Source of the DNA: Bacteroidales bacterium
GTDB taxonomy: Bacteria; Bacteroidota; Bacteroidia; Bacteroidales; UBA932
Length of the DNA: 64,000 bases
Direction: 5' to 3'
Assembly: GCA_017428945.1 (NCBI GenBank)
Contig: JAFRPW010000034.1
Span: 1-64,000, forward strand
The position numbers and the translations under genes were made by a program. This document shows positions 8,372 to 17,312 of the stretch, piece by piece; the stretch's first letter is position 1, and each line of letters starts with the position of its first letter. Under the pieces are notes generated by a model. It was not told where the DNA came from. It was given only the letters and a program-made list of their open reading frames with translations, and did not search any database.

Positions 8372-8858
8372 ATACAAGATCCTTTTCTATGCTTTCCAAA
8401 AAACCTTCCTGGAAATGAGACTTTGCCGACACAAGGTCTATCTTGCGGCCAAAGACGGTTTCCAGTTGCTGAGAGATGGTATAATACTTATATAGATCCG
8501 GGGTTTCCAACGATATCAGGATATCGATATCGCTTCCTGCACCAGCCTCGTTCCTTGCAAAACTGCCAAACAAGCCGATACGTTCTATTCCAAGGCTGGT
8601 CTTGTTGTATAAATAGTAAACTTTTAGTATGGATAAAACCGTTTCCCGGTTAAGAGTCCTGCTTGTCCGTTCATCCACATAACTGATAACGGGACGATAG
8701 CCAAGAGCGTTCAGAACTCTCGAAAAAGTCTCCGGGCTGCCCAGTTTACCGCTCTCCATGCGCGAAATCTGGGATTTACTCATCCCGGCAAGTATTCCTA
8801 CCTGCTCCTGGGTCATCCCCCTGGCCCGTCGCATGCTCCGTATATCAGGTTCAAACAT
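8358..8858 (-). CDS. mntA: MntA-like nucleotidyltransferase antitoxin fused to an XRE helix-turn-helix
   Basis: A 166-residue two-domain protein. Residues 5-60 form an XRE helix-turn-helix (IRSMRRARGMTQEQVG, GMSKSQISRMESGKLGSP). Residues 85-166 are a minimal nucleotidyltransferase with GSFARNEAGAGSDID, an exact GSX10DXD match. MntA AMPylates and silences HepT; the fused HTH lets the antitoxin repress its own promoter directly. It is the first gene of the mntA-hepT-rsmA overlap chain. Confidence 0.88.
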   Translation of the reverse strand: MFEPDIRSMRRARGMTQEQVGILAGMSKSQISRMESGKLGSPETFSRVLNALGYRPVISYVDERTSRTLNRETVLSILKVYYLYNKTSLGIERIGLFGSFARNEAGAGSDIDILISLETPDLYKYYTISQQLETVFGRKIDLVSAKSHFQEGFLESIEKDLVYVTE

Positions 8859-8872
8859 ATTACTCTTTTTTG

Positions 8873-8880
8873 CAAAGATA
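8873..8880 (-). promoter_or_regulatory. -7 element for mntA-hepT
   Basis: On the minus strand TATCTTTG matches TAnnTTTG, 14 bases before the mntA ATG. A short start-proximal leader follows. Confidence 0.5.
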
Positions 8881-8953
8881 TATTAAGTTTAATAATTATG
8901 CAACGTTTTGGGTTATAAAACGCAGAACTCATTAGAATACGAGTATTTTTTGC

Positions 8954-8961
8954 TAATTTTG
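8954..8961 (+). promoter_or_regulatory. -7 element for aspS
   Basis: TAATTTTG matches TAnnTTTG 30 bases before the aspS ATG. A purine-rich stretch (AAAGGAAATAAC) lies in the leader. No -33 TTTG at the usual spacing was found. Confidence 0.45.
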
Positions 8962-8991
8962 TAGGATAAAGGAAATAACTCAAGACTCAAT

Positions 8992-10725
8992 ATGTACAGA
9001 ACTCACACATGCGGGGAACTCCGCATTGAAAACAAAGGACAGAAAGTGACTCTGGCGGGCTGGGTACAGAAGGCCCGCAAACTTGGCGGAATGACGTTCA
9101 TAGACCTCCGGGACCGTTACGGCATAACCCAGCTGGTGGTTGAGGACGATATTTCCCTTGGCCGCGAATACGTGATCCAGGCCACCGGAGAGGTCGTGGA
9201 GCGCCAGTCCAAGAACCCCAAGATGCCCACGGGAGACATAGAGATCAAACTGGAAAAGATAAACATCCTCAACAAGAGCGCCGTGCCGCCCTTCACAATT
9301 GAGGAAGAATCTGACGGCGGTGACGACCTCCGTATGAAGTACCGCTACCTGGACCTCCGCCGCGGCCCGCTGCAGCGCGCCCTGGCACTCCGCCACAGGA
9401 TAGCCCACGAGGTCCGCAATTACCTTGATGCCAAGGGCTTCATGGAGATTGAAACCCCTTACCTCATCAAGTCAACCCCGGAAGGCGCACGCGACTTCGT
9501 GGTTCCTTCCCGCATGAATCCCGGCCAGTTCTATGCCCTTCCGCAGAGCCCCCAGACCTTCAAGCAGCTACTGATGGTAGCCGGCTACGACCGCTACTTC
9601 CAGATTGTCCGCTGCTTCCGTGACGAGGACCTCCGCGCCGACCGCCAGCCGGAATTCACCCAGATAGACTGCGAAATGTCTTTCGTAGAGCAGGAAGACG
9701 TCCTGAACACCTTCGAGGGCATGATGCGAACCCTCTTCAAGAATGTCCTTGGCGTGGATATTCCAAACCCTCTCCCTCGCATGAGCTGGTACGATGCCAT
9801 GGACTTCTACGGCTCCGACAAGCCCGATGTCCGCTTCGGCATGAAGATCCACGAGATTACGGAAGCCTCCAAGGGCAAGGGCTTCGGCGTCCTTGACGGC
9901 GCTGCCTACATCGGCGCAATATGCGTTCCCGGCGCGGCGGAATACACCCGCAAGCAGGTTGACGAGCTCACCGAATGGGTAAAACGCCCCCAGGTAGGCG
10001 CCAAAGGCCTCATCTACATCCGCGTCAATGCGGACGGCACCTTCAAATCGTCCATCGACAAATTCTACGGGGCCGATGACCTCGCTAAGATTGCCGCCGC
10101 CGCAGAGGCAAAGCCCGGAGATCTTATCCTGGTGATGAGCGGCGATAACAAGCGCAAGGTCCAGACCATGCTCGGCGTCCTCCGTCTTGAAATGGGCAAC
10201 CGCCTTGACCTCCGCAACCCCAAGGAGTTCGCTCCCCTCTGGATAGTAGACTTCCCGCTCCTTGAGTGGGACGATGAAACCCAGCGCTTCTACGCCATGC
10301 ACCACCCCTTCACCGCCCCCAAGCCGGAGCACGAAAAGTGGTTCTACAGCAATGAGAAGGCAGACCTTGAGCGCGTCTGCGCCAACGCCTACGACTTCGT
10401 CCTCAACGGCACGGAGCTCGGCGGCGGCAGCATCCGTATCCACAATGCAGACATGCAGAAGCGCATGTTCGAGGTTCTTGGCATAGGCCCTGAAGAGGCA
10501 GAGTACAAGTTCGGCTTCATCATCAATGCCTTCAAGTTCGGCGCACCGCCTCACGGAGGCCTCGCCTTCGGCTTCGACCGCGTCTGCGCCCTCTTCGGCG
10601 GCCAGGACACCATCCGTGACTACATCGCCTTCCCCAAGAACAACCAGGGCCGCGACGTCATGATTGACTCCCCGTCAGAGATAGACCAGTCCCAGCTGGA
10701 CGAACTTCAGATAGCATTGAAATAG
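8992..10725 (+). CDS. aspS: Aspartyl-tRNA synthetase
   Basis: A 577-residue class II synthetase of the long bacterial type. The N-terminal OB fold ([19 protein letters not shown] and [20 protein letters not shown]) binds the anticodon. Motif 2 is [18 protein letters not shown] and motif 3 is [19 protein letters not shown] insertion domain lies in the middle. It charges tRNA-Asp with aspartate in the cytoplasm. Its stop is followed within 3 bases by a palindromic repeat and then murB. Confidence 0.97.
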   Translation: MYRTHTCGELRIENKGQKVTLAGWVQKARKLGGMTFIDLRDRYGITQLVVEDDISLGREYVIQATGEVVERQSKNPKMPTGDIEIKLEKINILNKSAVPPFTIEEESDGGDDLRMKYRYLDLRRGPLQRALALRHRIAHEVRNYLDAKGFMEIETPYLIKSTPEGARDFVVPSRMNPGQFYALPQSPQTFKQLLMVAGYDRYFQIVRCFRDEDLRADRQPEFTQIDCEMSFVEQEDVLNTFEGMMRTLFKNVLGVDIPNPLPRMSWYDAMDFYGSDKPDVRFGMKIHEITEASKGKGFGVLDGAAYIGAICVPGAAEYTRKQVDELTEWVKRPQVGAKGLIYIRVNADGTFKSSIDKFYGADDLAKIAAAAEAKPGDLILVMSGDNKRKVQTMLGVLRLEMGNRLDLRNPKEFAPLWIVDFPLLEWDDETQRFYAMHHPFTAPKPEHEKWFYSNEKADLERVCANAYDFVLNGTELGGGSIRIHNADMQKRMFEVLGIGPEEAEYKFGFIINAFKFGAPPHGGLAFGFDRVCALFGGQDTIRDYIAFPKNNQGRDVMIDSPSEIDQSQLDELQIALK

Positions 10726-10727
10726 AC

Positions 10728-10757
10728 GTCATGCCCGGCCCCGACCGGGCATCTCCC
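10728..10757. repeat. Short palindromic repeat between aspS and murB
   Basis: GTC, ATGCCCGG (10731-10738), 6-base loop, CCGGGCAT (10745-10752), CTCCC. It fills almost the whole aspS-murB junction. The ATG in its left arm is in frame with murB but is part of the repeat, not the native start. Confidence 0.7.
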
Positions 10758-11756
10758 ATGATAACCAAAACGCCGTCATACGACCTCTCTCCCCGCAACA
10801 CCTTTCGTATGAAGGTGAAATGCGCCCTGTACGTTGAGGTCACGGAAGAGGCGGACCTCCCGGCCCTTGACTGGGACTCCCTGCCGCAGCCAGTCTTTGT
10901 TATGGGCGGCGGCTCCAACCTCCTTTTCCGCGGCGACTTCCCGGGAACCGTGCTGCATTTCGGTGTTACTGGCCTTGGCAGTGCCACCGTCCCCGCCGGA
11001 ACCGTCTTTGACGATTTCTGTGCCTGGGCGGCGTCAGAGAACCTCTGGGGGCCGGAGAACCTGTCCCTGATACCCGGAGAGTGCGGAGCCAGCGCCGTGC
11101 AGAACATTGGTGCCTATGGCGTGGAGGCCAAGGACATAATTGCCGGCATCCGTGCCTGGGACATGCTGGAGCGCAAATTCGTTGACATAGACCCTGCAGA
11201 CTGCCAGTACGGCTACCGTACCTCCCGCTTCAAGACGGAGTGGAAAGGCCGCTTCATCATCACCTCCGTCACCTACAAGCTTTCCAAAGAGCCCAAACCC
11301 ATACTTGACTACGGTGGAGTGCGCAAAGCGGTCCCTGATGTTCCGATTACGCCGCAGTTGATCCGCGACACCATCATAGCTATACGCCGCAAAAAACTTC
11401 CTGACCCTGAAGAGATTGGGAGTGCCGGAAGCTTTTTCTGCAACCCTGTCATAAGCAAGGAACATTTTGAGCAGATAGTAAAGACGGCTAAAGAAGACAA
11501 CGGCCCGGACTACGAGGTTCCTCACTACGAAGTCCCCGGCGGAATCAAAGTCCCTGCAGCGTGGATGATAGAGCAGTGCGGCTTCAAGGGCGCCACGAAC
11601 GGCGGTGCGCAGGTATACCATAACCAGCCGCTTGTCATAGTCAACGCCAGCGGAAATGCCACGCCGGAGGAAATCATCGGCCTTGAGCAGAGAGTAATAG
11701 ATACCATATACACTAAATACGGAATAACCCTTCACCCAGAAGTAGAGCATGTCTAA
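10758..11756 (+). CDS. murB: UDP-N-acetylenolpyruvoylglucosamine reductase
   Basis: A 332-residue FAD enzyme that reduces the enolpyruvyl ether to UDP-N-acetylmuramic acid. FAD-binding motifs are VMGGGSNLLFRGDFPG and PGECGASAVQNIGAYG. The catalytic Ser is in GSAGSFFCNPV and the Glu in HPEVEHV at the C-terminus. ATG 10758 (MITKTPSYDLSPRNTF) was chosen because the upstream in-frame ATG at 10731 lies in a palindromic repeat and homologues start close to the xxNTF motif. It overlaps murA by 8 bases. Confidence 0.95.
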   Translation: MITKTPSYDLSPRNTFRMKVKCALYVEVTEEADLPALDWDSLPQPVFVMGGGSNLLFRGDFPGTVLHFGVTGLGSATVPAGTVFDDFCAWAASENLWGPENLSLIPGECGASAVQNIGAYGVEAKDIIAGIRAWDMLERKFVDIDPADCQYGYRTSRFKTEWKGRFIITSVTYKLSKEPKPILDYGGVRKAVPDVPITPQLIRDTIIAIRRKKLPDPEEIGSAGSFFCNPVISKEHFEQIVKTAKEDNGPDYEVPHYEVPGGIKVPAAWMIEQCGFKGATNGGAQVYHNQPLVIVNASGNATPEEIIGLEQRVIDTIYTKYGITLHPEVEHV

Positions 11757-13056
11757 ATTCATCATCGAGGGCGGACACAAGCTGTCCGGAAGCATTACCC
11801 CGCAGGGCGCAAAGAACGAGGCCCTGGAAGTAATCAGCGCAGTACTCCTTACCGCGGAGCCGGTCACCATCAGCAACATCCCGGAAATCCTTGACGTCAA
11901 GAATCTTATAGAGCTCCTCAGGAACATGGGCGTGAAGGTTACCCGTCACGTCAAGGGCACCTACACCTTCCAGTCCGACGACCTTGACACATCGTACATA
12001 GAGACGGAGGAATTCGTGGCCAAGTGCGCAGCTCTCCGCGGAAGCGTGATGGTTGTGGGACCGCTCCTGACCCGTTTTGGCAGCGCATGGTTCGCCAAAC
12101 CCGGCGGAGACAAGATAGGCCGCCGCAGGGTGGACACCCACCTGGACGGCATGATGAAGCTTGGCGCCAAGATGGAATACGAACCCACCAGAAGGGCCTT
12201 CCACCTCACCTCCGAAGGCCGCCTCACGGGCCGGTACATGCTCCTTGACGAGGCTTCCGTCACCGGTACCGCCAACATCGTCATGGCCGCCGTTCTTGCC
12301 AAAGGCACCACCACCATCTACAACGCCGCCTGCGAGCCGTACCTCCAGCAGCTTTGCAAGATGCTCAACCGCATGGGCGCCTTCATCGACGGAGTGGGCT
12401 CCAACCTCCTCCGTATCCACGGCGTAGAGCGCCTGGGCGGCACCCAGCACAAGATTCTGCCGGATATGATCGAGGTGGGCTCCTTCATCGGCATGGCCGC
12501 CATCTGCCGCAGCAGCATCACCATCAAGGACGTATCGTACTATGACCTGGGCATCATCCCGGACGCCTTCCGCCGCCTGGGCATAAACCTGGAGCAAAGA
12601 GGGGACGATATTTTTGTCCCCGAGCAGGAAAGCTACGAGATAGAGTCCTTCCTGGACGGATCCATCATGACCCTTGCCGATGCCCCCTGGCCCGGCCTCA
12701 CCCCGGACCTCCTGTCCGTTATGCTGGTGGTTGCCACCCAGTGCAAGGGCAGTGTCCTCATTCACCAGAAGATGTTCGAGAGCAGGCTCTTCTTCGTTGA
12801 CCGCCTCATAGATATGGGCGCCCAGATTATTCTCTGCGACCCTCACAGGGCCGTCGTCATCGGCCACGACCACCGTATCACCCTCAAGGCCGCACGCCTT
12901 GTGAGCCCCGATATCCGCGCCGGTATTGCCATGCTCCTTGCCGCCATGAGCGCCAAGGGCACATCAACCATAGACAATATAGAGCAGATAGACCGCGGCT
13001 ACGAGGACATCGAAGGCCGTCTCAACGCCCTTGGTGCACATATCACCAGAGCGTAA
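11749..13056 (+). CDS. murA: UDP-N-acetylglucosamine 1-carboxyvinyltransferase (Asp-type active site)
   Basis: A 435-residue two-domain enolpyruvyl transferase. It joins phosphoenolpyruvate to UDP-GlcNAc, the first committed step of peptidoglycan synthesis, and MurB acts next. Motifs are GAKNEALEVISAVLLT near the N-terminus and the loop KPGGDKIGRRRVDTHLDG. The position of the usual active-site Cys (Cys115 in E. coli) is Asp121 here. Cys-to-Asp is known to keep activity and block fosfomycin alkylation, so intrinsic fosfomycin resistance is expected. Confidence 0.95.
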   Translation: MSKFIIEGGHKLSGSITPQGAKNEALEVISAVLLTAEPVTISNIPEILDVKNLIELLRNMGVKVTRHVKGTYTFQSDDLDTSYIETEEFVAKCAALRGSVMVVGPLLTRFGSAWFAKPGGDKIGRRRVDTHLDGMMKLGAKMEYEPTRRAFHLTSEGRLTGRYMLLDEASVTGTANIVMAAVLAKGTTTIYNAACEPYLQQLCKMLNRMGAFIDGVGSNLLRIHGVERLGGTQHKILPDMIEVGSFIGMAAICRSSITIKDVSYYDLGIIPDAFRRLGINLEQRGDDIFVPEQESYEIESFLDGSIMTLADAPWPGLTPDLLSVMLVVATQCKGSVLIHQKMFESRLFFVDRLIDMGAQIILCDPHRAVVIGHDHRITLKAARLVSPDIRAGIAMLLAAMSAKGTSTIDNIEQIDRGYEDIEGRLNALGAHITRA

Positions 13057-13100
13057 TTAACATTTCTTCATCTTTTGCGTCTATTATGCAGACCGGTCAG

Positions 13101-13148
13101 ATGAAGACAATGAAAAAACTGTTTTATTTGCTTGCAAATAATGACTGA
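13101..13148 (+). other. 15-codon leader ORF / remnant signal peptide overlapping the sigma-factor start
   Basis: The frame ATG 13101 to TGA 13148 encodes MKTMKKLFYLLANND. It overlaps the ATG of the sigma gene (13141). The 40 bases 13084-13123 are nearly identical to 20371-20410, where the same start continues into a full signal peptide of a DUF4252 protein. It is probably a recombination relic, but it could couple or attenuate sigma translation. Confidence 0.4.
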
Positions 13149-13629
13149 GGCAGCGTTTCATACCGTTTGGATGCCGCTGCAGGAGCATTTCTGGCGCATC
13201 GCGTACTATATCCTTGAAAACAGGGACGATGCCTCCGACGCCGTGCAGGACCTTTACCTAAAGCTCTGGAACCTCCGGGATTCCCTGGACATGATCCAAA
13301 GCCCTAAAGCCTATGGCGGCATGCTCCTGAAGAACCTCTGCATAGACAGGGTGCGGCGCGCAAGACCATCGGCCCCTCTGGAGGACGATACCCTCCCGGG
13401 AAAGGAACCGCCGGACCGGGAGCTGTCCGCAAAGGAAGACGTCGCTTTCATAGGGAAAGCCATACTGGAGCTTCCGCCCGGGCAGCAAAGGCTTCTCACC
13501 CTCAGGGTGGTGCAGGGTCTCTCATACGAGGAAATATCAAAGAAAACGGGCCTCAGCGGCCTCAATGCGAGAGTCCAGATCTCTCAGGCAAGAAAAAAAC
13601 TGAAGAAAAAGTATGAAGAATATCGATGA
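13141..13629 (+). CDS. ECF-type RNA polymerase sigma factor
   Basis: A 162-residue protein with sigma region 2 (WRIAYYILENRDDASDAVQDLYLKLW and KAYGGMLLKNLCIDRVRR) and region 4 (LPPGQQRLLTLRVVQGLSYEEISKKTGLS). ATG 13141 is used because the upstream in-frame codon 13132 is TTG. Such sigma factors redirect RNA polymerase to small regulons and are usually held by a co-transcribed membrane anti-sigma. The next gene overlaps it by 17 bases and encodes a single-pass protein. The leader region is a duplicate of that of the DUF4252 gene at 20.4 kb. Confidence 0.9.
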   Translation: MTEAAFHTVWMPLQEHFWRIAYYILENRDDASDAVQDLYLKLWNLRDSLDMIQSPKAYGGMLLKNLCIDRVRRARPSAPLEDDTLPGKEPPDRELSAKEDVAFIGKAILELPPGQQRLLTLRVVQGLSYEEISKKTGLSGLNARVQISQARKKLKKKYEEYR

Positions 13630-13942
13630 AATATCAAGGCTCAGTGCCGATGACCTTGAAAGAATAGGGCAGGATGAGAGCATCCAGGTCCCCCAGGATT
13701 TCAGGGTAAGGCTTCCCCGCCGCAGCAGGGCTGTGTGGGCAGTGGCCGCATCGGTTGCCGTACTGCTTGGCGTTGGTATCTGGGCAATGCCCAAGCCTCC
13801 AAAGGACACGTTTGACGATCCATATCTTGCCTATGCAGCACTTGAGCAGGCTCTTGGCCGCATGGGAGACGCCATAGCCCTCGGCGCCCGGAAAGTAGAG
13901 GCTGCAGAAGTTGAATTTGATAAAATGAATTATTGGAAATGA
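13613..13942 (+). CDS. Single-pass membrane protein, candidate anti-sigma factor
   Basis: A 109-residue protein with an N-terminal cytoplasmic part of about 40 residues, one membrane segment (AVWAVAASVAVLLGVGIWAM, about 40-59) and a short outer tail. No zinc-binding anti-sigma motif is visible. Position between an ECF sigma factor (17-base overlap) and a DUF4252 gene (ATGA overlap) suggests it holds or senses for the sigma factor. The family was not recognised from sequence. Confidence 0.65.
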   Translation: MKNIDEISRLSADDLERIGQDESIQVPQDFRVRLPRRSRAVWAVAASVAVLLGVGIWAMPKPPKDTFDDPYLAYAALEQALGRMGDAIALGARKVEAAEVEFDKMNYWK

Positions 13943-14424
13943 AACGGTTATACATAATATTGATACTGCTCCTTGTGAGCATCTCCGCCATTGCCCAGGA
14001 TGGCCGGGCCATCTACAACAAGTACTCCGACCTTCCTGGCGTGGAGGCGGTCTACATCTCCTCCGCCATGTTCCGCCTCATAGGCAAGATCCCGGAGGTG
14101 GAGATGGGCGACGAAGACGTTGACCTTGCCCCTATCATCAAGAACCTCAAGGGTTTCTATATCATCAGCACGGAAGAGAAGGCTATCGGAGACGACCTTT
14201 ATGCCGATGTCAAAAAGCGTCTGGACCGCGGTGAGTACGAGATGCTCATGGAAGCCAAGGAAGACGGCGAGGTGATGCGCCTTTACACCGCCGGCGACGA
14301 CTTCACTGTACGTTCCTTCATAATGCTCACGCGCGATGCCGCGGAAGTGTCCTTCATCGGCCTGGACGGCGAAATGCCGCGAGACCAGCTGGAGGATATA
14401 GTAATGAAGGCTGTGGAAAATTAG
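13939..14424 (+). CDS. DUF4252 exported protein
   Basis: A 161-residue protein with a signal peptide (MKRLYIILILLLVSISAIAQ). The rest follows the DUF4252 pattern: DLPGVEAVYISSAMFRLIGK, a middle IKNLKGFYIISTEEKAI, then YEMLMEAKEDGEVMRLYTAG and a C-terminal EVSFIGLDGEM segment. ATG 13939 overlaps the stop of the preceding gene; the upstream in-frame TTG was rejected. Function of the family is unknown; it is often linked to ECF sigma operons. A 60-base stretch (14191-14250) recurs exactly at 17636-17695. Confidence 0.82.
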   Translation: MKRLYIILILLLVSISAIAQDGRAIYNKYSDLPGVEAVYISSAMFRLIGKIPEVEMGDEDVDLAPIIKNLKGFYIISTEEKAIGDDLYADVKKRLDRGEYEMLMEAKEDGEVMRLYTAGDDFTVRSFIMLTRDAAEVSFIGLDGEMPRDQLEDIVMKAVEN

Positions 14425-14435
14425 CGCCAAGTGTC

Positions 14436-14464
14436 GGAGATGTCCCAAAATCTGGGACATCTCC
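14436..14464. terminator. Bidirectional hairpin between convergent genes
   Basis: GGAGATGTCCC (14436-14446) and GGGACATCTCC (14454-14464) form a perfect 11-bp stem with a 7-base loop, placed between the stop of the DUF4252 gene and the stop of the minus-strand lipoprotein gene. There is no strong T tract. Confidence 0.6.
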
Positions 14465-14483
14465 TGCACTTTATAGGGGTGAG

Positions 14484-15188
14484 TTATTTGATCCAGGTAA
14501 TATCCAGGGTCTTGTCGAAGGCGGAATCCGGGACGCCCATAACAAAGGCGGTGCATTCGCTCTGGACTTTGCCGTTCACTTTGGTGCGGAGGGTGAGACC
14601 GTTCCAGACGGCGAACTCGCCGGTGTTGCCGTCCTTGGCGGTCATCTGGCCGTAAGTGGACACGCCCCAGGCGTGGTCACCTTTTTCATATGTGCCGCTC
14701 CAGACGTCGCAGGGCAGGCCCAGGATCTTTTCCGTTCCGGTCTTGGAGAAGCCGTAGCTGGAAAGGAGCTCGTGGGAATCGGCAATCCAGTCGCCGTTGA
14801 GGTTGTTCAGGGTCTGCTGGGTGCGGTAGTAGTCGGTGTCTTCCCATTCCTCGTCGTAATACGTGCAAGCGGATTCGGAGTTGCGGAAGTAGATGTAGAC
14901 GGTGTGGTCGTCGTTCTCTATGGTGTCCCAGCGGTAGGCGTTGAGACGGGTGCCGTCTTCCTTCTTGTAGTACTTGTGGGTGAAGACGAAGGTGCCAGTG
15001 TGTGAGCCGTCTCCAAAGTAGGTGAACTTCATAGAATAACCGGCCTCGTCAAGCTGGTCCATAGTGGTATCGGCCTTGATGGAACCGGCATTGCCGCCTT
15101 CTTCACCGTTCTCGGTGCCGTTGCCGCCGCCGAATGAGCAGGACACTACTCCTGCAGCGCACATAAGTGCAATGAATAACTTTTTCAT
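14484..15188 (-). CDS. Lipoprotein of unknown function
   Basis: A 234-residue protein with a lipoprotein signal (MKKLFIALMCAAGVVSC; Cys at 17) and a Gly/Glu-rich linker. The mature part is rich in Tyr, Asp and beta-type segments (MKFTYFGDGSHTGTFVF, KILGLPCDVWSGTYEKGDHA). No family was recognised. Its ATG lies 10 bases downstream of the small LuxR-type HTH gene, so it is the last gene of a peptide-lipoprotein-HTH-lipoprotein operon. Confidence 0.72.
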   Translation of the reverse strand: MKKLFIALMCAAGVVSCSFGGGNGTENGEEGGNAGSIKADTTMDQLDEAGYSMKFTYFGDGSHTGTFVFTHKYYKKEDGTRLNAYRWDTIENDDHTVYIYFRNSESACTYYDEEWEDTDYYRTQQTLNNLNGDWIADSHELLSSYGFSKTGTEKILGLPCDVWSGTYEKGDHAWGVSTYGQMTAKDGNTGEFAVWNGLTLRTKVNGKVQSECTAFVMGVPDSAFDKTLDITWIK

Positions 15189-15198
15189 ATTGATTGTG

Positions 15199-15405
15199 TT
15201 AAATAAGTCCTTGCTTCATAGCCTTCCGTACCATCTCCACGGAGGTGTTGGCCTCGAACTTGGCGCGAAGCTTCTTTCTGTACCACTTAATGGTAGGCAG
15301 ACTCAGGCACATCTTCTCTGCAATCTCAGGGCTTTTGAGCCCGTCCGCCAGGAGCTGCAGGATCTGCAGCTCCTTAGGGGAAAGGCGGATAGGTGTGGGT
15401 TCCAT
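15199..15405 (-). CDS. Stand-alone LuxR-type helix-turn-helix protein
   Basis: A 68-residue protein that is only a GerE/LuxR C-terminal domain (RLSPKELQILQLLADGLKSP, then EIAEKMCLSLPTIKWYRKKL). ATG 15405 was chosen; the longer frame would begin with TTG inside the preceding gene. It closely resembles the C-terminal domain of the TPR regulator at 17.7-18.9 kb (both share LSLPT-KWYRK), so the two may bind related sites. It starts 6 bases after the stop of the large lipoprotein gene and has no sensor domain of its own. Confidence 0.8.
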   Translation of the reverse strand: MEPTPIRLSPKELQILQLLADGLKSPEIAEKMCLSLPTIKWYRKKLRAKFEANTSVEMVRKAMKQGLI

Positions 15406-15410
15406 ATGTA

Positions 15411-17297
15411 TTACATTTTCTCGCAACGGACGGGATAGGCAGCAGACGTAAAGACTTCTTGTGCTACGCCGTAATTGCCTCCATTATGATTCATATAATC
15501 TACTCGGAAGGCCTCTCCATCAAGATAGGCATTGCTGGTCCAGTGCGCGCTTATGCCCCCCATTAACTCTCCCGTGGTAAACGAAATGAGGGATCCCCAG
15601 GCACCAAAGTTAAACAGTCCGGAATTGAGGCCATTTGTGTCGATGGCAGTTTTGAAATCACTGGCATTCATTACCTTCCACCCGGAAGGACAAGGGTCAT
15701 AGATGGTTTTTGAATCCTCTTTCCACAAGTTGATTCTCTCTGCCGGAGTCAAGTCATTGTCCCAATAATAAACTGGAGCAGCATAGTAATATGACGTAGG
15801 ATACTTTATGGAATTAGCAACGCTGACAGATCCACCATAAGAAGAGGTCGGGTGAACCGTTCCTTCTATGTATTCGGCCACATTATAAGTTGCATATCTA
15901 TAGAAGGGATCCTTGCGGCCCCACTGATAGTATAACGGTACGCCAGACAGTTCCGTGGTTCCCAGGGAAGCTTTCATCATCCGTAAGCCGGGGGCATATG
16001 CAGTTAGGTCAACGGGGGTTGTAAGGCCGTCTATGTCAGTTACCCAAATGTGCCAGCTCCAGAGGATGTTGCCGGTTCCGTTCTCTCCGTCATACACTGC
16101 GATTACGGCATTGCCCTTGTTGGTGAACGGGACCCTGAAGTACACGTATCCGTCCAGATAAGTCACGTTGGTAATGATGTCACCGGGATTGGGAGCAGTG
16201 TGCGTATTGAATGACTCCCAAAGCACCTTGGCGCTTAAAGGCGTTCCCACGGATTCAAGGCTGTTGCCCTTCACGGAAGCATTGAACTTCTTGTTGCCGG
16301 CGGACTGGACGATGTAGCAGTTTGCCGTTCCGGCCGAACTCAGATTGGAAATGGTTGTACCGACAGTCCTTTCGGGAAGCTTGAGAACCGTGTTGCGCTT
16401 GATCTGGTACACCTGTTCAGTTGTATTGATAGTCTGCGAGGTGCCGTCGGCATATTCAATGGTGAGGATGAAGCCCTTGGACATTGTGCAGGGAGGAAGA
16501 GTGATATAAAAATCGGTCGGCGTTGATGTATTCAGCTGTGCGTACGGAGCGCTTATGCTAAGTTTTCTGTCTAATCCATTAAGGCCATCTTCATAACCCA
16601 AATTGGGCGTGCCGGCCATATTCTCCACATATACTTCGCTCATAGAAATGGGGAAGATAAAGCCTACGTTGCTTGTAATCTTGATGGACTTCACTTTCTG
16701 TGTTCCCTTCAACTGAAGCCTGAGCCAGCCCACGCAACTTTTGAAGACCAGTTTTTCGCTCAGGTCGTCAACGGCGGCTATCATAATGTTATTATAACCG
16801 TAAGCGCCGTTTTTGTCAGGGCCGGCAACTGTATAATTCCAGCTGATAGGAGTCGCGATAAATGGCGGAGTACTGGTCCACATATTGGCGTAACCGTCAT
16901 CAATCTCGTTGCCGTCATCGGAAAGCTCTGAATTGTAAATGGCGTATGCTTTGTCCATAGCCGTAGCGGAGCCCGTTCTGTCTTTGAGCAGGGTAAAAGC
17001 GCCGGCAGAAGCATCGGTACAATTATATATGTCATATCTGTCTTCTTTAGGGAAAACATAAATATGGTCCCCGGCATTCCAGTAATGGTCATAATGACCG
17101 GCGCCGTCATAGGTGAAGCCGGCCTTGGTGTCAATCTCGTTGGTCTCAAATGACGCGTACAGGACGGGTGCGGCGGTGGATTCCGGAACGATCTCCGTTT
17201 GATCAATCTTGTTGTTCTCTTCAGGAACGACGGGTTCGTAGGTGCAGGCTACGGCTGCGGTAAGAAGGGCAGCAATGCAGAATAAATACTTTTTCAT
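15411..17297 (-). CDS. Large cell-surface lipoprotein, fimbrillin-like N-terminus with C-terminal FISUMP domain
   Basis: A 628-residue protein with a lipoprotein signal (MKKYLFCIAALLTAAVAC). Residues 60-330 resemble the fimbrillin/Mfa-like fold (ETNEIDTKAGFTYDG, NAGDHIYVFPKED, FKSCVGWLRLQLKG, FYITLPPCTMSKGF). The C-terminal third has the Fibrobacter-type major paralogous domain pattern (IYDPCPSGWKVMNASDF, ending AYPVRCEKM). Such proteins are surface adhesin or fimbrial components. It is second in an operon led by a 42-residue peptide gene. Confidence 0.78.
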   Translation of the reverse strand: MKKYLFCIAALLTAAVACTYEPVVPEENNKIDQTEIVPESTAAPVLYASFETNEIDTKAGFTYDGAGHYDHYWNAGDHIYVFPKEDRYDIYNCTDASAGAFTLLKDRTGSATAMDKAYAIYNSELSDDGNEIDDGYANMWTSTPPFIATPISWNYTVAGPDKNGAYGYNNIMIAAVDDLSEKLVFKSCVGWLRLQLKGTQKVKSIKITSNVGFIFPISMSEVYVENMAGTPNLGYEDGLNGLDRKLSISAPYAQLNTSTPTDFYITLPPCTMSKGFILTIEYADGTSQTINTTEQVYQIKRNTVLKLPERTVGTTISNLSSAGTANCYIVQSAGNKKFNASVKGNSLESVGTPLSAKVLWESFNTHTAPNPGDIITNVTYLDGYVYFRVPFTNKGNAVIAVYDGENGTGNILWSWHIWVTDIDGLTTPVDLTAYAPGLRMMKASLGTTELSGVPLYYQWGRKDPFYRYATYNVAEYIEGTVHPTSSYGGSVSVANSIKYPTSYYYAAPVYYWDNDLTPAERINLWKEDSKTIYDPCPSGWKVMNASDFKTAIDTNGLNSGLFNFGAWGSLISFTTGELMGGISAHWTSNAYLDGEAFRVDYMNHNGGNYGVAQEVFTSAAYPVRCEKM

Positions 17298-17312
17298 AGT
17301 CTCTTCCCTCCT

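Noticed and set aside
10731-10757. Upstream in-frame ATG for murB
   Set aside because: This ATG is the first arm of a palindromic repeat (MPGPDRASP would be repeat-encoded); the native start is ATG 10758, next to the conserved N-terminal motif.
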